A stretch of DNA of 64,000 bases, taken from contig NZ_CP114904.1 of assembly GCF_027497215.1 (NCBI RefSeq), positions 5,982,501 to 6,046,500 of the forward strand, written 5' to 3'. The DNA is from Micromonospora sp. WMMD812. Lineage in GTDB: Bacteria > Actinomycetota > Actinomycetes > Mycobacteriales > Micromonosporaceae. Of this stretch, positions 30,155 to 38,416 are shown piece by piece (position 1 is the first letter of the stretch; each line of letters starts with the position of its first letter). The translations under genes and the position numbers were made by a program. Below the pieces are notes generated by a model. It was not told where the DNA came from, did no database searches, and worked only from the letters and a program-made list of their open reading frames with translations.

Positions 30155-31402
30155 TCAGGCGGTGCGGCGGACGTTGATGATCATGAAGCCGCTCGGGAGC
30201 AGGGTCGGCATCCGGCGGGTGCTGACCGCCAGGTCCTGCGGCGGTACGTCGTACCGCATGGTGCCGGTCAGGTTCGCCACCGCCCGCTTCATCAGGTCGA
30301 TGGTGATCCACTCCCCGGCGCAGCGGTGTCCGGTGGTGTGCTCCCCGCCGCCCTGCGGGACCAGCCCGAAGGGGTCCGCCCGCCAGCCGGTGAACCGCTC
30401 CGGACGGAACCGCTCCGGCTCCGGCCACAGCCGCGGATCGTGGTTGGTGCCGTAGAGGTCGAGCAGCACCCGCCGGCCGCGGGGGAAGTGGTAGCCCTGC
30501 CAGTCGAAGGAGCGTCGTACCCGGGCCGCGGCGACCGGGAAGAACGGGTAGTACCGCCGGACCTCCTGCACGAAGGTCTCGGCCGCGTCGTCGTCCCCGC
30601 GGACCCGCTGCCGCCAGGCCGGGTGGTCGTGCAGGGCGAGCGCGGCGAAGACGATGAACCGGTCGACCGCGACGGTCGGCCGCAACACGTTGAGCAGTTC
30701 GACCGCGGCGATCCGGCGCGGGAGCGGCCTTCCCTGGATGTCCCGGTGCTCGGCGATCACCTGCAACGCGCTGCCGGCCGGCGCGGGCAGGGCGCCGGCC
30801 CGGGTCCGGTCGATGAGGTCCACGAGCCAGCGTTCGGCCCGTCGGCGGGCCAGCAGTCCTCGCCAGTGCACCGGCCCGACCACCGCGCCGCTCTTGATCA
30901 TCGCGTGCAGGTCGGCGGCGCGCCGGTCGACCTGCGACTCGGCCAGCGGCACCCCGGCCCAGGCGCACACCGCCCGGGTGAGCATCCGGCCCAGCTCCCC
31001 GTAGAGCACGACCGGTCCCGCCCTCTCCCAGACCGGGACGCGGGCCCGCCACTCGTCGTCGAAGAGTTGGCCCAGCTGCCGGATGGCGGTCGGCGTCATG
31101 AGCGACAGGAGCATGCCCTTGCGGTCGAGGTGGGCCGGGCCGTCCAGCCCCTGTACCCCGCCGCGCCCGGTGAGGGTCCGCTGCACCCGCAACGGCGTGG
31201 CGCCCGCGCGCTGGAAGCGGTCGGGGTCGTAGAAGAGCACCGCGGCGGGCCGGCCGCGCAGGCAGACGGTCGGTCTCAGCAGCAGGCGGGTCTGGAAGAC
31301 GTCCACGCCGTACCGGTCGCAACGCTCGCCGATGAAGCGGTAGCCGTCGCGGAGCAGCGCGAGGGTGCTGTCCGGGCTGCGGTCGACCGGGATCGTCGCC
31401 AT
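30155..31402 (-). CDS. CYP152-type fatty-acid peroxygenase cytochrome P450
   Basis: 415 residues. The usual P450 acid-alcohol pair is replaced by Arg241-Pro242 in NVLRPTVAVDRFIV, the hallmark of H2O2-driven fatty-acid hydroxylases (P450 BS-beta Arg242-Pro243). Heme thiolate Cys361 sits in PQGGGEHTTGHRCAGEWITI (Cys363 in BS-beta), and VQEVRRYYPFFP plus LLDLYGTNHDPRLWPEPERF match the family. The residue equivalent to position 85 is Gln (VQGLDGPAH), which favours alpha/beta-hydroxylation over the alkene-forming decarboxylation of His85 enzymes. No redox partner gene is near, as expected for a peroxygenase. Product cytosolic. Confidence 0.93.
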   Translation of the reverse strand: MATIPVDRSPDSTLALLRDGYRFIGERCDRYGVDVFQTRLLLRPTVCLRGRPAAVLFYDPDRFQRAGATPLRVQRTLTGRGGVQGLDGPAHLDRKGMLLSLMTPTAIRQLGQLFDDEWRARVPVWERAGPVVLYGELGRMLTRAVCAWAGVPLAESQVDRRAADLHAMIKSGAVVGPVHWRGLLARRRAERWLVDLIDRTRAGALPAPAGSALQVIAEHRDIQGRPLPRRIAAVELLNVLRPTVAVDRFIVFAALALHDHPAWRQRVRGDDDAAETFVQEVRRYYPFFPVAAARVRRSFDWQGYHFPRGRRVLLDLYGTNHDPRLWPEPERFRPERFTGWRADPFGLVPQGGGEHTTGHRCAGEWITIDLMKRAVANLTGTMRYDVPPQDLAVSTRRMPTLLPSGFMIINVRRTA

Positions 31403-31532
31403 CGGGCCTCCTGACGCCGGGTGGCGGCCGTCGCCGCCCGATCTCCTCCATCGCGGGACTACCCAGGCCAGGCCTCGTGAATCCCGCCGCCGGCCGGACC
31501 CGGCTCCCCGGTTCGGCGACCACGGCGATGGG

Positions 31533-31571
31533 GGAGGGGGCCAGCGGACCGCACCGTCCGCTGGCCCCTCC
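31533..31571. other. Hairpin between divergent genes
   Basis: A 15-bp stem with one bulged G (GGAGGGGGCCAGCGGA paired with TCCGCTGGCCCCTCC, 8-base loop) lies in the 283-base gap between the P450 gene and the next gene, which point away from each other. No gene ends here, so it is not an ordinary terminator. It might be an attenuator in the leader of the gene at 31686. Confidence 0.5.
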
Positions 31572-31685
31572 CAGGAGCCCGGGAACCTGGTTCAGTGCGA
31601 GGAGCGGCCCGACGCGGCCGGCGGCCGGCGGGCCGGCCGGGCCTGGGCCGGGCAAGGGCGCGACCACGGACCACGGGGAGGGCGG

Positions 31686-32078
31686 ATGCGGGGCAACAGC
31701 TCGCCGCACTGGCGGCGGGGGACGATCGGAGAGCTCGGCGCGGCGCCGGGCGGTGTGGACGCGCCGCTGATCGCGCCGCCCCGGCGCTCCGACCGGCCAC
31801 CCCGGTTCTTCACGGTGCACCTGGGCTTCACGGCGGCCGGCGCGACCGACGCCCGGGAGCTGGCGGTGTGCTACGCCGAGGCGCTGTGCCTGCTCCGACC
31901 CGAGGTGGCGCTCGGCGCGGCCGCGCTGTCGCCCGCGGACGCCTGGCACCGGGCCGAGCGGCTGTTCTGCGGTGCGGTCGGCCCCGACGGCGAGCGCTGC
32001 GTCGACGTCGCGGACCACCCCGGTTTTCATCACGCCGCCGGTCCCGGCGGCCTGGGCTGGGGCGACGGCGACTCGTGA
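31686..32078 (+). CDS. Small hypothetical protein
   Basis: 130 residues (MRGNSSPHWRRGTIGELGAA...). The start has GGGAGG just upstream. The C-terminal half has three cysteines and RAERLFCGAVGPDGERCVDV. It begins with a Trp/Arg-rich stretch and has no signal or membrane segment. I do not recognise a family; the composition and codon use are normal for the genome, so it is probably real. Confidence 0.6.
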   Translation: MRGNSSPHWRRGTIGELGAAPGGVDAPLIAPPRRSDRPPRFFTVHLGFTAAGATDARELAVCYAEALCLLRPEVALGAAALSPADAWHRAERLFCGAVGPDGERCVDVADHPGFHHAAGPGGLGWGDGDS

Positions 32079-32184
32079 GCGGCTCGCCGTCGCCGAGGTC
32101 GCGGTGTCCCGGGCCCGCCGGCGCCGTGACCTCGGCGACCCGTGGCGGTCGGCCCGGGCCGGCGATGGTCCCGGGCGGGCCGCG

Positions 32185-32403
32185 TCAGTCGAGGTCGAAC
32201 TCGCCGTCCTGGGCGCCGGCGACGAACGCGTCCCACTCGGCCTGGGTGAAGACCAGGACCGGTCCGTCGGGCTCGGCCGAGTTGCGCATGCCGATGAGGT
32301 CGTCGACGAAGGCGACCTCCACGGCGCTCTCGGAGGTGTCGCCGTCGGCCCGCTGCCAGACCGCCCGGGACAGGTCGAAGTCGCCCTTGGGGTGCAGAGC
32401 CAT
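32185..32403 (-). CDS. DUF397 domain-containing protein
   Basis: 72 residues. SAVEVAFVDDLIGMRNSAEP and VLVFTQAEWDAFVAGAQDGE are the DUF397 consensus (VEVA...VRDSK.P.G..L.F....W..F). These small proteins normally sit beside an XRE-type regulator and control sporulation or antibiotic genes; here no HTH partner is adjacent, so it is an orphan. Confidence 0.9.
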   Translation of the reverse strand: MALHPKGDFDLSRAVWQRADGDTSESAVEVAFVDDLIGMRNSAEPDGPVLVFTQAEWDAFVAGAQDGEFDLD

Positions 32404-32468
32404 GGTGATTCCTCCACTGCTACATGTCGGGGGAACGCGTCCGGATCCCCATCGGGCAGGATAAGCGG

Positions 32469-34985
32469 ATGCCGAGCCTGACCCGTGTAGAGGCGACCGC
32501 GCGTGGCGCGGCGATTACCGTCGAGTCCTATCAGGTGGACCTCGACCTGACCGGCGGCGGCGACCTGTTCCGCTCCCACGTCACCGTCCGGTTCCGGTCC
32601 ACCCCCGGCGCCGCGACCTTCGCCGAGGTCAAACCCGCGAAACTGCTCGCGGTACGCCTCAACGACGCCGACCTCGACCCCGACACGCTCGACGACAACC
32701 GGCTGCCGCTCACCGGCCTGCGCGAGCGGAACACGCTCGCCGTCGAGGCGGAGATGGCCTACTCGAACACCGGCGAGGGGATGCACCGCTTCGTCGACCC
32801 GGCCGACGGCGAGACCTATCTCTACGCCATGTCCTTCCTCGATGACGTGCAGCGCATCTTCGCCGCGTTCGACCAGCCCGACCTGAAGGCGCCGGTCACC
32901 CTCAGCGTCACCGCGCCTCCGGAGTGGACGGTCGCGGCGAACGGCCAGGTCGCGGCCAACCCGCGCCCGGGGCGCTGGGAGTTCGCCCCGACCGTCCCGC
33001 TCGCCACGTACTTCTTCTCGCTGATCGCCGGGCCGTACCACGTCCGGCGGGGCGAGCACGACGGGATCCCGCTCGGCATCTACTGCCGCCGCTCGCTCGC
33101 CGAGCACCTGGACGCCGACGCCGAGGAGATCTTCACGGTCACCCGGCAGTGCCTCGACCGGTTCCACCAGCTCTTCGCCGAGCGCTACCCGTTCGGCAAG
33201 TACGACCAGGCGTTCGTGCCGGAGTTCAACGCCGGGGCGATGGAGAATCCGGGCCTGGTCACCCTGCGGGACGACTACGTGTTCCGCTCCGCGGTGACCG
33301 ACACCCAGCGGGAGCTGCGGGCCACCACCATCGCGCACGAGATGGCGCACATGTGGTTCGGTGACCTGGTCACCATGCGCTGGTGGGACGACCTGTGGCT
33401 GAACGAGTCCTTCGCCGAGTACCTGGGCACCCGGGTGACCGCCGAGGCGACGCGGTTCGACCGGGCGTGGACCACGTTCGCGCTGCGTCGCAAGGCGTGG
33501 GGGTACGCCGCCGACCAGCGCCCCTCCACGCACCCGGTCGCGCCGGAGGAGGTGGCCGACGCCGCGCAGGCGCTGCTGAACTTCGACGGCATCTCGTACG
33601 CCAAGGGCGCCAGCGTGCTGCGGCAGTTGGTCGCCTGGCTCGGCGACGAGGCGTTCCTGGCCGGGCTGAACGCGCACTTCGCGGCGCACCGGTTCGGCAA
33701 CGCCACGCTGGCCGACCTGCTCGGCAGCCTGTCGGCGGCCAGCGGTCGGGACCTGACCGGCTGGGCGCGGCGGTGGCTGCGCGAGGCGCAGGTGAACACG
33801 GTGCGCGCCGAGGTGACCGTCGACTCCGACGGGCGCTACCAGGAGGTCGCGCTGGTGCAGACCGCGCCGGAGTCCCACCCGGTGCTGCGCCCCCACCGGA
33901 TCGGCGTCGGCCGGTACGCCACCGACGGCACGGTCGACCGGACGGAGGTCGACCTGGACCCCGACGCCGACGGTGGCCGCACCGTGCTCGACGAGCTGGC
34001 CGGAGCGCCGGCCGCCCGGCTGCTGCTGCCCAACGACGGCGACCTGACCTTCGCGAAGGTGCGCCTCGACCCGGCGTCGGCGGACGCCGTACCGCTCGTG
34101 TTGCCCGGTCTGGCCGACCCGCTGGCCCGGGCGCTGCTCTGGGGCGAGGCGCTCGACGCGGCGACCGACGGTGAGCGGCCGGTGGCCGGCGTGGTGGGTC
34201 TGATCGCTGCCGCGTTGCCCGCGGAGACCGAGGTGATCATCGCCGAGGACGTGTTGACGTTGAGCCGGTCGCTGGTGGACCGCTACCTCGACCCCGCGGC
34301 CCGGGAGGCGGCGCTGGCGCGGATCGCCGAGGCCTGTGGCCGGCTGCTCGACGGCGCACCGGCCGGCGGGTCGTTGCAGCTGGCCGGGGCCCGCGCGCTG
34401 ATCGCCGCGACCAGCGACGCCGACCTGCTGACCGGCTGGCTGGCCGGCCGGGGCGTGCCCGCCGGGCTGGCCGTCGACGCCGAGCTGCGCTGGGCGGTGC
34501 TGCGCCGGCTGGTGGTGCTCGGCGCCGCCGGCGAACCGGAGATCGCCGCGGAGGCGGCGGCGGACCCGAGCGCGGCGGGCCAGGAGCGGGCCGCGCGTTG
34601 CCGGGCGGCGCTGCCCGAGACGGCGGCCAAGCGGGCGGCCTGGGAGATCATCGTCAGCAACACCGACCTCTCCAACCGGCTGGTCGAGGCGACCGCGGAG
34701 GGCTTCTGGCAGCCCGAGCAGGCCGAGCTGACCGCTGCCTACGTCGGCCGGTACTTCGCCGACATGCCGGCGGCGGCGCGGCTGCGCACCCCCTGGACAG
34801 CCGACCGCGTCGCCGGCCTGGCCTTCCCGCGCTACGCCGTGACCCAGCCGACGCGGGAGGCGGCCGCGGCGCTGCTGGCCCGTGACGACCTGACGCCGGG
34901 GCTGCGGCGGGTGGTCACCGACGCCGACGACGACCTGCGCCGAGCGCTCGTCGCCCGCACCGCGGTAGCCGCCGCCACAGCCTGA
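32469..34985 (+). CDS. pepN: Aminopeptidase N (M1 family)
   Basis: 838 residues. The exopeptidase motif GAMEN is near residue 255-259 (FNAGAMENPGLV). The zinc site is HEMAH at 290-294, with the third ligand Glu313 in WLNESFAEYLG (HExxH-x18-E). The C-terminal half is the helical ERAP1-like domain. It removes neutral or basic N-terminal residues from peptides in the cytoplasm; no signal peptide. The ATG at 32469 gives the conserved N-terminus MPSLTRVEATARGAAI. Stand-alone gene, followed by an intergenic repeat. Confidence 0.95.
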   Translation: MPSLTRVEATARGAAITVESYQVDLDLTGGGDLFRSHVTVRFRSTPGAATFAEVKPAKLLAVRLNDADLDPDTLDDNRLPLTGLRERNTLAVEAEMAYSNTGEGMHRFVDPADGETYLYAMSFLDDVQRIFAAFDQPDLKAPVTLSVTAPPEWTVAANGQVAANPRPGRWEFAPTVPLATYFFSLIAGPYHVRRGEHDGIPLGIYCRRSLAEHLDADAEEIFTVTRQCLDRFHQLFAERYPFGKYDQAFVPEFNAGAMENPGLVTLRDDYVFRSAVTDTQRELRATTIAHEMAHMWFGDLVTMRWWDDLWLNESFAEYLGTRVTAEATRFDRAWTTFALRRKAWGYAADQRPSTHPVAPEEVADAAQALLNFDGISYAKGASVLRQLVAWLGDEAFLAGLNAHFAAHRFGNATLADLLGSLSAASGRDLTGWARRWLREAQVNTVRAEVTVDSDGRYQEVALVQTAPESHPVLRPHRIGVGRYATDGTVDRTEVDLDPDADGGRTVLDELAGAPAARLLLPNDGDLTFAKVRLDPASADAVPLVLPGLADPLARALLWGEALDAATDGERPVAGVVGLIAAALPAETEVIIAEDVLTLSRSLVDRYLDPAAREAALARIAEACGRLLDGAPAGGSLQLAGARALIAATSDADLLTGWLAGRGVPAGLAVDAELRWAVLRRLVVLGAAGEPEIAAEAAADPSAAGQERAARCRAALPETAAKRAAWEIIVSNTDLSNRLVEATAEGFWQPEQAELTAAYVGRYFADMPAAARLRTPWTADRVAGLAFPRYAVTQPTREAAAALLARDDLTPGLRRVVTDADDDLRRALVARTAVAAATA

Positions 34986-35006
34986 CCCCCGAGCCCCCGC
35001 CCCCAT

Positions 35007-35085
35007 CCCCGCGATCTTGCACTTTGTGCCCCGGCATCACGGACAATCGCCGCGAATCAGGGGCCGAAAGGCAAGATCGGCGGGG
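35007..35085. repeat. Intergenic palindromic repeat, copy 2
   Basis: Left arm CCCCGCGATCTTGCACTTTG (35007 on) pairs with GGGGCCGAAAGGCAAGATCG (35060 on) around a 27-base loop. It lies between the convergent pepN and FAD monooxygenase genes. GATCTTGCACTTT-type palindromes recur between genes in Micromonosporaceae as far as I recall. Compare copy 1 at 30058. Confidence 0.75.
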
Positions 35086-35099
35086 CGAGGGGGTGGAGG

Positions 35100-36305
35100 T
35101 CAGCGCATCGCGGGCGTGGCGTTCACCGGAGCGTCCCAGTCGATGACGTAGCGCTGCTCGTGGCCCATCGTCTTCTCCGGGTCCATCACCGTCTTCAGGA
35201 ACAGCGGCATGAGCAGCGGCATCAGCGCCCGGGCCACGGCGCCCGGCGCCTTGGCCCGGTTGATCCGTGCGGCCCGTGCGGCGACCTTCTCGACCCGGTC
35301 CCGCCGCAGCCGCTCGTACGCGGCGAACGCGGACCCCACGTCGGGCAGGTCGCGCAGGCAGCGGGCGAGCTGGACGGCGCTCTCGATCGCCAGCGACGCG
35401 CCCTGGCCGGAGCTGTTCGACGGGGCGTGCGCCGCGTCGCCGACCAGAACCATCCGCCCCCGGTGCCAGCGCGGCACCGGCGGCATGATCATGAGCGAGC
35501 CCACCACCTGCAGCTCGTCGGCGCTGCTGGTCGCCATGAGCTGACGGCCGGGGTCGTCGTCGCCGTACGCCTCGCGCAGCGTCCGGAGCCACTCGGCGGC
35601 GGGCACGGCCCGGGCCTCGGTGAGGGTCATCGGCCGCTCCTGCGGCAGGTTGACCCCCCACCGGGTGCCGCCGCCGGGCTCCGGCCAGTAGAGGTAGTAG
35701 CCGCGCCGGCCGAAGGCGAACGTCATGGTGCCCGGCTCGACGTCCACCTCGTGCCGGGCCACCGCCTCGAAGCCGAGCAGCCCGGTGTATCGCGGGCCCG
35801 GCGCGGCCGGGTCGATCAGCGTACGGACCGTCGAGCGGATCCCGTCGGCGCCGACCAGGACGTCGGCCGTGACGGTGCTGCCGTCGGCGAAGTGGGCGGT
35901 GACACCGTCGGCGCTCTCACGTACGTCGATCAGGCGCCGGCCGTGCTCGATCACCACGCCGCCGGCGACGGCCCGGTCGTGCAGCGCGCGGTGCAGGTCG
36001 GCGCGGTGCACCACCTGCAGCGGCGGCACGTCGGCCAGGCTCGGCAGGGTGAAGCGCTTGCGTCCGATGGCCATCGCGGTGCGGCGGATGGGGGTGGCGA
36101 TCGCGGTCACGGCGCGGTCCGCGCCGACGGCGCGCAGCGCGGCGACGCCGTTGGGGGCGAGCGCGAGGGTGCCGCCGATGCCGTCGGCGGTGCTCGGGTA
36201 CGCCTCGTACACCGTGGCGGCGATGCCCGCCCGGCGCAGCGCCAGCCCGGTCACCGGGCCCGCGATGCCGCCACCGATGACGATGGCCGTCCTCACTGTG
36301 CTCAT
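35100..36305 (-). CDS. FAD-dependent aromatic-type monooxygenase
   Basis: 401 residues, PHBH-type flavoprotein. N-terminal Rossmann motif AIVIGGGIAGPVTGLALRRA (GxGxxG), the DG motif VLVGADGIRSTVRTLI, and the second FAD motif MVLVGDAAHAPSNSSGQGAS (GD motif). It would hydroxylate or epoxidise a small aromatic or polyketide-like substrate with NAD(P)H and O2. Divergent neighbours: a PadR gene lies 161 bases upstream on the same strand, separated by a terminator, so they are probably separate units; PadR could still control it. Substrate unknown. Confidence 0.9.
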   Translation of the reverse strand: MSTVRTAIVIGGGIAGPVTGLALRRAGIAATVYEAYPSTADGIGGTLALAPNGVAALRAVGADRAVTAIATPIRRTAMAIGRKRFTLPSLADVPPLQVVHRADLHRALHDRAVAGGVVIEHGRRLIDVRESADGVTAHFADGSTVTADVLVGADGIRSTVRTLIDPAAPGPRYTGLLGFEAVARHEVDVEPGTMTFAFGRRGYYLYWPEPGGGTRWGVNLPQERPMTLTEARAVPAAEWLRTLREAYGDDDPGRQLMATSSADELQVVGSLMIMPPVPRWHRGRMVLVGDAAHAPSNSSGQGASLAIESAVQLARCLRDLPDVGSAFAAYERLRRDRVEKVAARAARINRAKAPGAVARALMPLLMPLFLKTVMDPEKTMGHEQRYVIDWDAPVNATPAMR

Positions 36306-36425
36306 GGTCGTCCTCTCCCTGGTCGTGGGTGCGCGTGCGCGGCACCGACCTGGGAGGGAGCCCGGCTATCCTCGTGGTTGCCGCTTCGGGCCGGAGCACC
36401 TTCCCAGGTGCGGTACCGAGGTAAG

Positions 36426-36461
36426 GGCCCCGGTGCGGTGTTGGCGCACCGCGCCGGGGCC
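36426..36461 (-). terminator. Hairpin after the PadR gene
   Basis: A 15-bp stem with one G-T pair (GGCCCCGGTGCGGTG and its partner, 6-base loop) just beyond the PadR stop on the minus strand and before the downstream monooxygenase gene. Confidence 0.7.
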
Positions 36462-36466
36462 GTCCG

Positions 36467-37114
36467 TCACTGCGTGGAGCCGCTCCTCTCGGTCGGATCG
36501 GACAGCTCCGGCGGCAGCTCGCCGGTCTCGTGGAAGGCCCGCCACTGGTCGAGCCCGGGGTAGGTGCCGTCGGTGAGCTCGGCCAGCAGGGCGCGGACCC
36601 AGGCCGCCTCGGCCTCGCGGATGGCCACGTCGTACTCCGACTCGACCAGGAACAGCCGCGGCAGCTGCCGCAGGTGCTCCGCCAGCACGCCCCGCGCGGC
36701 CCGGATGCCCTCGTCGAGCAGCTCCAGACGCCGCCGCAGCAGCGCCGCCGCCTCGTCGGGATGCAGGACGGCGAGCACGGACAGCCCGGCGCGGAAGCGC
36801 GGATGCTCCGGCTCCGGCGTGGACACCAGCTCGCGCGCCCAGTCGACCAGCTCCGCCCGGCCCGCCTCGGTGATCCGGTAGACGGTGCGCTCCGGGCGCC
36901 TGCCCGCGCGCACGCTCTCCACGGCCTCGATCAGGCCGTGCCGGTCCATGTTCCGGATCACCGTGTAGAACGACCCCCACTTGATCTCCATGTCCTGCTC
37001 CTTGCCCCAGGCGCGGAGGGTGGTGGCGATCTCGTACGGGTGCATGGGGCGCTGGGTCAGGGCGGAGAGCACGGCCAGGGCCAGCAGGTTGCCGACCTTG
37101 CGTTGCTTCGGCAT
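36467..37114 (-). CDS. PadR family transcriptional regulator
   Basis: 215 residues. The N-terminal winged helix reads KVGNLLALAVLSALTQRPMH, PYEIATTLRAWGKEQDMEIK and WGSFYTVIRNMDRHGLIEAV, all typical of PadR; the C-terminal half is the dimerising Vir-like helical domain with several leucines. The ATG at 37114 has GGAGG upstream and gives the standard N-terminus MPKQRKVGN. A 16-bp palindrome lies 32 bases upstream, suggesting autorepression. Possible target: the FAD monooxygenase downstream. Ligand unknown. Confidence 0.92.
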   Translation of the reverse strand: MPKQRKVGNLLALAVLSALTQRPMHPYEIATTLRAWGKEQDMEIKWGSFYTVIRNMDRHGLIEAVESVRAGRRPERTVYRITEAGRAELVDWARELVSTPEPEHPRFRAGLSVLAVLHPDEAAALLRRRLELLDEGIRAARGVLAEHLRQLPRLFLVESEYDVAIREAEAAWVRALLAELTDGTYPGLDQWRAFHETGELPPELSDPTERSGSTQ

Positions 37115-37146
37115 GCCGACCTCCGGCTGTGGTCGTTGCGGGCGAT

Positions 37147-37162
37147 TACTTGCATGCGAGTA
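37147..37162. promoter_or_regulatory. Probable PadR operator
   Basis: TACTTGCATGCGAGTA is palindromic over 16 bp with one mismatched pair per half. It lies 32-48 bases upstream of the PadR start codon, with a TATAC stretch overlapping its end that may be a -10 element. Its half TACTTGC also occurs in the palindrome at 62320-62382. Confidence 0.55.
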
Positions 37163-37301
37163 TACGGCTGCGAGCATCACCGACGCGACCCCTCTTCGGG
37201 AGAAGTTCAGGCGGCAGCGGTTGTCCGGCGTCACCGGAGCGTGGTGAGGACCACGGCACCGCCGGAGGTGTCCGGCGGAGGGTCCGGCCTACGATCACCG
37301 G

Positions 37302-37898
37302 GTGGAGGAAGATATCCGGCGGATCGGGATCATGGGTGGCACCTTCGACCCGATCCACCACGGGCACCTCGTGGCGGCCAGCGAGGTGGCGGACCGGTTC
37401 GGGCTGGACGAGGTCGTCTTCGTCCCCACCGGTAAACCGTGGCAGAAGGTGGACGAGCCGGTCAGCCCGGCCGAGGATCGCTACCTGATGACGGTGATCG
37501 CCACCGCCTCCAACCCCCGCTTCCAGGTCAGCCGGGTGGACATCGACCGTGGCGGCCCGACCTACACCGTCGACACGTTGCGCGACCTGCACGCCGAGTA
37601 CGGCCCCAAGGTCCAGCTCTACTTCATCACCGGTGCCGACGCCCTCGCGAAGATCCTCTCCTGGAAGGACCTGGACGAGATCTTCGAGCTGGCCCACTTC
37701 ATCGGGGTCACCCGGCCAGGGTTCGTGCTCACCGACCGGCACCTGCCCGCCGACACGGTGAGCCTGGTGCAGGTGCCCGCCATGGCCATCTCCTCGACCG
37801 ACTGTCGGGACCGGGTCGCCCGGGGCGAGCCGGTCTGGTACCTGGTGCCCGACGGTGTGGTCCAGTACATCGCCAAGCGTCGGCTCTACCAGCAGTGA
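37302..37898 (+). CDS. nadD: Nicotinate-nucleotide adenylyltransferase
   Basis: 198 residues. The nucleotidyltransferase motif [20 protein letters not shown] (GGTFDPxHxGH) is near the N-terminus and ISSTDCRDR (ISST-x-xR) near the end. It converts nicotinate mononucleotide to deamido-NAD. The GTG at 37302 begins [11 protein letters not shown]. First gene of the nadD-rsfS-phosphatase group, as in mycobacteria. Confidence 0.96.
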   Translation: MEEDIRRIGIMGGTFDPIHHGHLVAASEVADRFGLDEVVFVPTGKPWQKVDEPVSPAEDRYLMTVIATASNPRFQVSRVDIDRGGPTYTVDTLRDLHAEYGPKVQLYFITGADALAKILSWKDLDEIFELAHFIGVTRPGFVLTDRHLPADTVSLVQVPAMAISSTDCRDRVARGEPVWYLVPDGVVQYIAKRRLYQQ

Positions 37899-38008
37899 TG
37901 TCGCCCGGTATGGCACCGTTCCGGTGGGTAGTCGACCAGAACTGACAAGTCGGGACGCCGCCGCGTGTGAGACGCTTGGAGGGTCGCACGGTTGATCGAA
38001 GGAGAACG

Positions 38009-38416
38009 GTGACAGTTTCCGAACGCGCACACGAGCTGGCGATCGCCGCGGCGCAGGCCGCCGCGGACAAGAAGGCGCAGGACATCGTCATCATCGACGT
38101 GGGCGACCAGCTCGCCATCACCGACGCGTTCCTGCTCGCCGCGGCCCCGAACGAGCGTCAGGTGCTCGCCATCGTCGACGCCATCGAGGAGCGCCTGCTG
38201 GAGCTGCCCGAGAAGGCCAAGCCGGTGCGGCGCGAGGGGGAGCGCGGCGGCCGTTGGGTGCTGCTCGACTACGTCGACATCGTGGTGCACGTCCAGCACA
38301 CGGAGGAGCGGGAGTTCTACGCCCTCGACCGGCTGTGGAAGGACTGCCCGACGATCCCGTTCGTCGACCGTGACCTGGTCGACGCCGAGTCCGGCACCGG
38401 CTCCGCCGCGGAATGA
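38009..38416 (+). CDS. rsfS: Ribosomal silencing factor RsfS
   Basis: 135 residues. ADKKAQDIVIIDVGDQLAIT, DAFLLAAAPNERQVLAIVDA and the acidic loop WVLLDYVDIVVHVQHTEERE are the RsfS (DUF143, Iojap) signature. It binds L14 and blocks 50S-30S joining when nutrients are low. The GTG start has AAGGAG 4 bases upstream. The stop overlaps the start of the next gene. Confidence 0.95.
   Translation: MTVSERAHELAIAAAQAAADKKAQDIVIIDVGDQLAITDAFLLAAAPNERQVLAIVDAIEERLLELPEKAKPVRREGERGGRWVLLDYVDIVVHVQHTEEREFYALDRLWKDCPTIPFVDRDLVDAESGTGSAAE

Noticed and set aside
30036..35006. A 1,656-codon open frame on the minus strand
   Set aside because: It runs antisense or out of frame to pepN and the P450 gene; third-position G+C in this genome leaves antisense frames open over kilobases. 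The same holds for 2910-5384 and 15632-18928.
30155..36305. Natural-product gene cluster (P450, FAD monooxygenase, PadR)
   Set aside because: No synthase, NRPS, PKS or terpene gene lies among them and the P450 is a fatty-acid peroxygenase; the genes are separated by pepN and terminators.
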